DNA of 7,949 bases from CAZBGL01 sp964491375 (GTDB taxonomy: Bacteria > Desulfobacterota > Deferrisomatia > Deferrisomatales > Deferrisomataceae). Below are positions 6,641-7,949 of this stretch, one piece after another. Within the stretch, counting starts at the first letter, position 1. Each line of letters begins with the position of its first letter. Position numbers and translations under genes: made by a program. Under the pieces are notes generated by a model, which had not been told where the DNA came from, did not search any database, and saw only the letters and a list, made by a program, of their open reading frames with translations. The DNA lies in the NCBI GenBank assembly GCA_964491375.1, contig CAZBGL010000061.1, forward strand, positions 1 through 7,949. Reading direction: 5' to 3'.

Positions 6641-6670
6641 AGCCTAGCACCGCCTCCCGGACGGATTCAA
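6641..6670 (-). promoter_or_regulatory. Possible promoter of the tlpA-like gene / polymerase unit
   Basis: On the minus strand, TTGAAT (6665-6670) and TAGGCT (6641-6646) are 18 bp apart. The match to sigma-70 consensus is moderate (4 of 6 and 3 of 6). It would give a leader of about 145 nt. No better candidate was seen in this divergent region. Confidence 0.35.
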
Positions 6671-6684
6671 TGTCGTCCGGCCGG

Positions 6685-6701
6685 GGCCTCGGCTTGAGGC
6701 C
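6685..6701. promoter_or_regulatory. Small dyad overlapping the psuG promoter candidate
   Basis: GGCCTC (6685-6690) and GAGGCC (6696-6701) form a perfect 6-bp inverted repeat with a 5-nt centre, overlapping the candidate -35 box of psuG. It could be an operator or a chance GC-rich palindrome. Confidence 0.25.
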
Positions 6702-6722
6702 GGGGATGCGGGATGGTATGGA
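6694..6722 (+). promoter_or_regulatory. Possible promoter of psuG
   Basis: TTGAGG (6694-6699) and TATGGA (6717-6722) are separated by 17 bp, about 48 nt before the psuG start. The match to sigma-70 consensus is partial, but the spacing is ideal and no other AT-containing pair fits between the divergent genes. Confidence 0.35.
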
Positions 6723-6755
6723 GGCGGTCTCGGCATCCGGCGTGACTTCGGACCC

Positions 6756-6762
6756 AGGGAGG
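6756..6762 (+). promoter_or_regulatory. Ribosome binding site deciding the TTG start of psuG
   Basis: AGGGAGG ends 7 nt before TTG at 6770, ideal spacing. The nearby ATG at 6765 is only 2 nt from this site and reads ATG-CCT-TGA, so it cannot start psuG. The TTG is therefore the best start. Confidence 0.65.
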
Positions 6763-6769
6763 CGATGCC

Positions 6770-7660
6770 TTGAGCGTTCGGTTTCGTGTGGGCGGCGAGG
6801 TGGGAGCTTCCTTGCGCGAGGGAAGACCCGCGGTGGCCCTGGAGACCGCCGTGCTGACCCATGGGCTGCCGCGGCCGGACAACGCTTCCGTATACCGGGA
6901 CATGATGGATGCCGTGCGCGCGGAGGGCGCGGTGCCCGTTCCGGTGGGGGTCTGGCAGGGCGCGATCTGGGCCGGGCTCCCGGAGGAGGCGCTGGAGGCC
7001 CTGGCCGGCCCTGGGGCCGCAAAGGTGGGTTTGGCCGATCTGCCCGCGGTGGTGGCCCGGGGGGGAGACGGCGGAGCCACGGTGGCGGTGACCCTGTGGG
7101 CCGCGTCCCGGGCGGGGGTCCGGGTGTTCGCCACCGGAGGCATCGGCGGCGTCCACCGGGGCTGGCAGCGTACCTTGGACGTGTCCGGGGACCTCGTGGC
7201 TCTGGCACGGTTCGGCGGGTGCGTGGTGTGTTCCGGGGCCAAGGCGGTGCTGGACCTGGGGTGCACCCTGGAACTGCTGGAGACCGCAGGGGTGTGCGTG
7301 GTGGGGTACCGCACCGACCGGTTTCCGGCGTTTCTGTGGGAGGATTCCGGCCTGGGGGTGCGGCACCGGGTGGACACCCCGGAAGAGGTGGCCGAAGTGC
7401 TCCGGTGTCGCGATGCCCTGGGCCTGGAGGGAGCCGTACTCGTGGCCAATCCGCCCCCGGAGGGCCTGTCTGCCGAGGACGTGGAACGGGTGGTCGGAAC
7501 GGCCTCCCAGGGGTGGGCTCCGGGACCGGACGCCACGCCCCGGCTGCTGGCCGAGGCGGCCCGGCGCACCGCGGGGCGGTCGGTCCGGGTGAACCGGGCC
7601 CTGCTCGTGGAGAACGCGCGGCTGGGGGCCCGGATCGCAAGGGCGCTGTGTCCCGGGTGA
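6770..7660 (+). CDS. psuG: Pseudouridine-5'-phosphate glycosidase
   Basis: A 296-aa cytosolic enzyme of the PsuG/indigoidine synthase A family, which cleaves (or in reverse forms) the C-C glycosidic bond between uracil and ribose 5-phosphate. Family motifs are clear: VALETAVLTHGLPRPDN (22-38), KVGLADLPAVVARG (85-98), FATGGIGGVHRG (120-131), CSGAKAVLDLGCTLELLE (154-171), GYRTDRFPAFLW (179-190), VLVANPPP (223-230) and NRALLVENARLGARIA (275-290). Residues expected to be catalytic, by correspondence with E. coli PsuG, are present: E25, K85, H129, D141 (metal ligand) and K158 (Schiff-base lysine). The C-terminal VENA is NNA in most homologues I recall. Initiation is from TTG. The usual partner psuK (PfkB-type pseudouridine kinase) is absent from the window. 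Length is slightly below the usual 305-312 aa, with a short N-terminus. Confidence 0.93.
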   Translation: MSVRFRVGGEVGASLREGRPAVALETAVLTHGLPRPDNASVYRDMMDAVRAEGAVPVPVGVWQGAIWAGLPEEALEALAGPGAAKVGLADLPAVVARGGDGGATVAVTLWAASRAGVRVFATGGIGGVHRGWQRTLDVSGDLVALARFGGCVVCSGAKAVLDLGCTLELLETAGVCVVGYRTDRFPAFLWEDSGLGVRHRVDTPEEVAEVLRCRDALGLEGAVLVANPPPEGLSAEDVERVVGTASQGWAPGPDATPRLLAEAARRTAGRSVRVNRALLVENARLGARIARALCPG

Positions 7661-7667
7661 CCGGGAC
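7650..7667 (+). terminator. GNRA-type hairpin spanning the psuG stop codon
   Basis: GTCCCGG (7650-7656) pairs perfectly with CCGGGAC (7661-7667) around GTGA, a GNRA tetraloop that contains the TGA stop. It is followed by a pyrimidine-rich stretch (CTTCTCTCCTTCCTC) rather than a pure T-tract. It may act as a weak intrinsic terminator or a 3'-end stabiliser for psuG mRNA. Bases 7668-7750 hold nothing else I can support. Confidence 0.45.
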
Positions 7668-7750
7668 GTGCAAGCCTTCTCTCCTTCCTCGACCCCGACC
7701 ACCTCCTACGAGCGACGCCCACCGCCACCACTTCCGGGTACCCCGGCCGC

Positions 7751-7949
7751 CCGGGCCGGTTGGGAGGGGCCCGTTCGATCCGTGCGGGGCCGGGAGGGCT
7801 CCCTTGCGAGGCGCGGGCGCGGCTCCTACGGTCGCCGCGGCCCTGGGGTTTCCGAGCGGCGAGGGCCCGGCCCGAGGGTGCTCGCTGGGCGCTTCCGGGC
7901 GGCGGGTTGCCGCGGCGAGATCGCACACCGCGTGATCGCGCCCGCACCG
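7751..7949. repeat. Dispersed structured repeat, copy 2 (cut by the window end)
   Basis: Direct-orientation copy of 44-242, gapless, 88% identical (89% up to 7945). The stems seen in copy 1 are kept exactly: 7813-7821 with 7937-7945 and 7832-7841 with 7909-7918 are unchanged. In the apical hairpin a T-A pair becomes T-G, which still pairs. The 5' arm of the outer 16-bp stem is present at 7789-7804 with two changes (82 T to G, 93 C to T), but its 3' partner would lie just past the window, near 7953-7968. The element begins about 90 bp after the psuG stop. Confidence 0.85.

Noticed and set aside
5991..7928. A 645-codon minus-strand open frame antisense to psuG and reaching into the TlpA-like gene
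   Set aside because: Pro/Arg/Gly-rich artefact. Its last part is just the TlpA-like gene read out of frame, and psuG on the plus strand is a clear family member.
1..7949. Integron cassettes, CRISPR array, transposase or phage genes
   Set aside because: No integrase, Cas, transposase or structural phage protein is visible; the only extended repeat is the pair described, 7.7 kb apart.

Overview
The window is GC-rich bacterial DNA (roughly 70% G+C by eye) with Shine-Dalgarno sites, GTG and TTG starts, and one near-consensus sigma-70 promoter. The gene set (a two-gene RdgC, a family-B DNA polymerase, a DUF72 protein, a periplasmic thioredoxin-fold/TPR protein, a lone PsuG) points to a Gram-negative. 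I would guess a high-GC deltaproteobacterium in the broad sense (Desulfobacterota or Myxococcota), but no marker gene proves it.

Layout. Bases 1-519 have no credible gene and hold copy 1 of a roughly 200-bp dispersed repeat. Bases 520-1670 (minus strand) carry two overlapping genes that together match the two halves of RdgC, driven by their own promoter at 1706-1734. Bases 1952-6487 (minus strand) read as a probable transcription unit: a Cys-less TlpA-like/TPR protein, then a complete family-B DNA polymerase, then a DUF72 protein. A divergent intergenic region (6488-6769) separates these from psuG (6770-7660, plus strand), which ends in a GNRA-type hairpin over its stop codon. From 7751 to the window end lies copy 2 of the repeat, in the same orientation as copy 1.

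Function. RdgC (DNA-binding, RecA-modulating) and the family-B polymerase (repair or translesion type) suggest a DNA-maintenance neighbourhood. The DUF72 protein is of unknown function. The TlpA-like protein has Ser-Pro-Arg-Ser where the redox Cys pair should be, so it is probably a protein-interaction scaffold rather than a thiol oxidoreductase. PsuG belongs to pseudouridine salvage, but its usual kinase partner is not in view.

The most unusual item is the flanking repeat. The copies are 88-89% identical without gaps over 195-199 bp and about 7.7 kb apart, and each lies beyond the 3' end of an outward-facing gene. Copy 1 is a long imperfect palindrome with nested stems of 16, 9 and 10 bp. 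All 21 substitutions between the copies fall outside the 38 bases of the two stems visible in both. I do not recognise this element; it looks like a structured RNA/DNA element or a large REP/BIME-like repeat.
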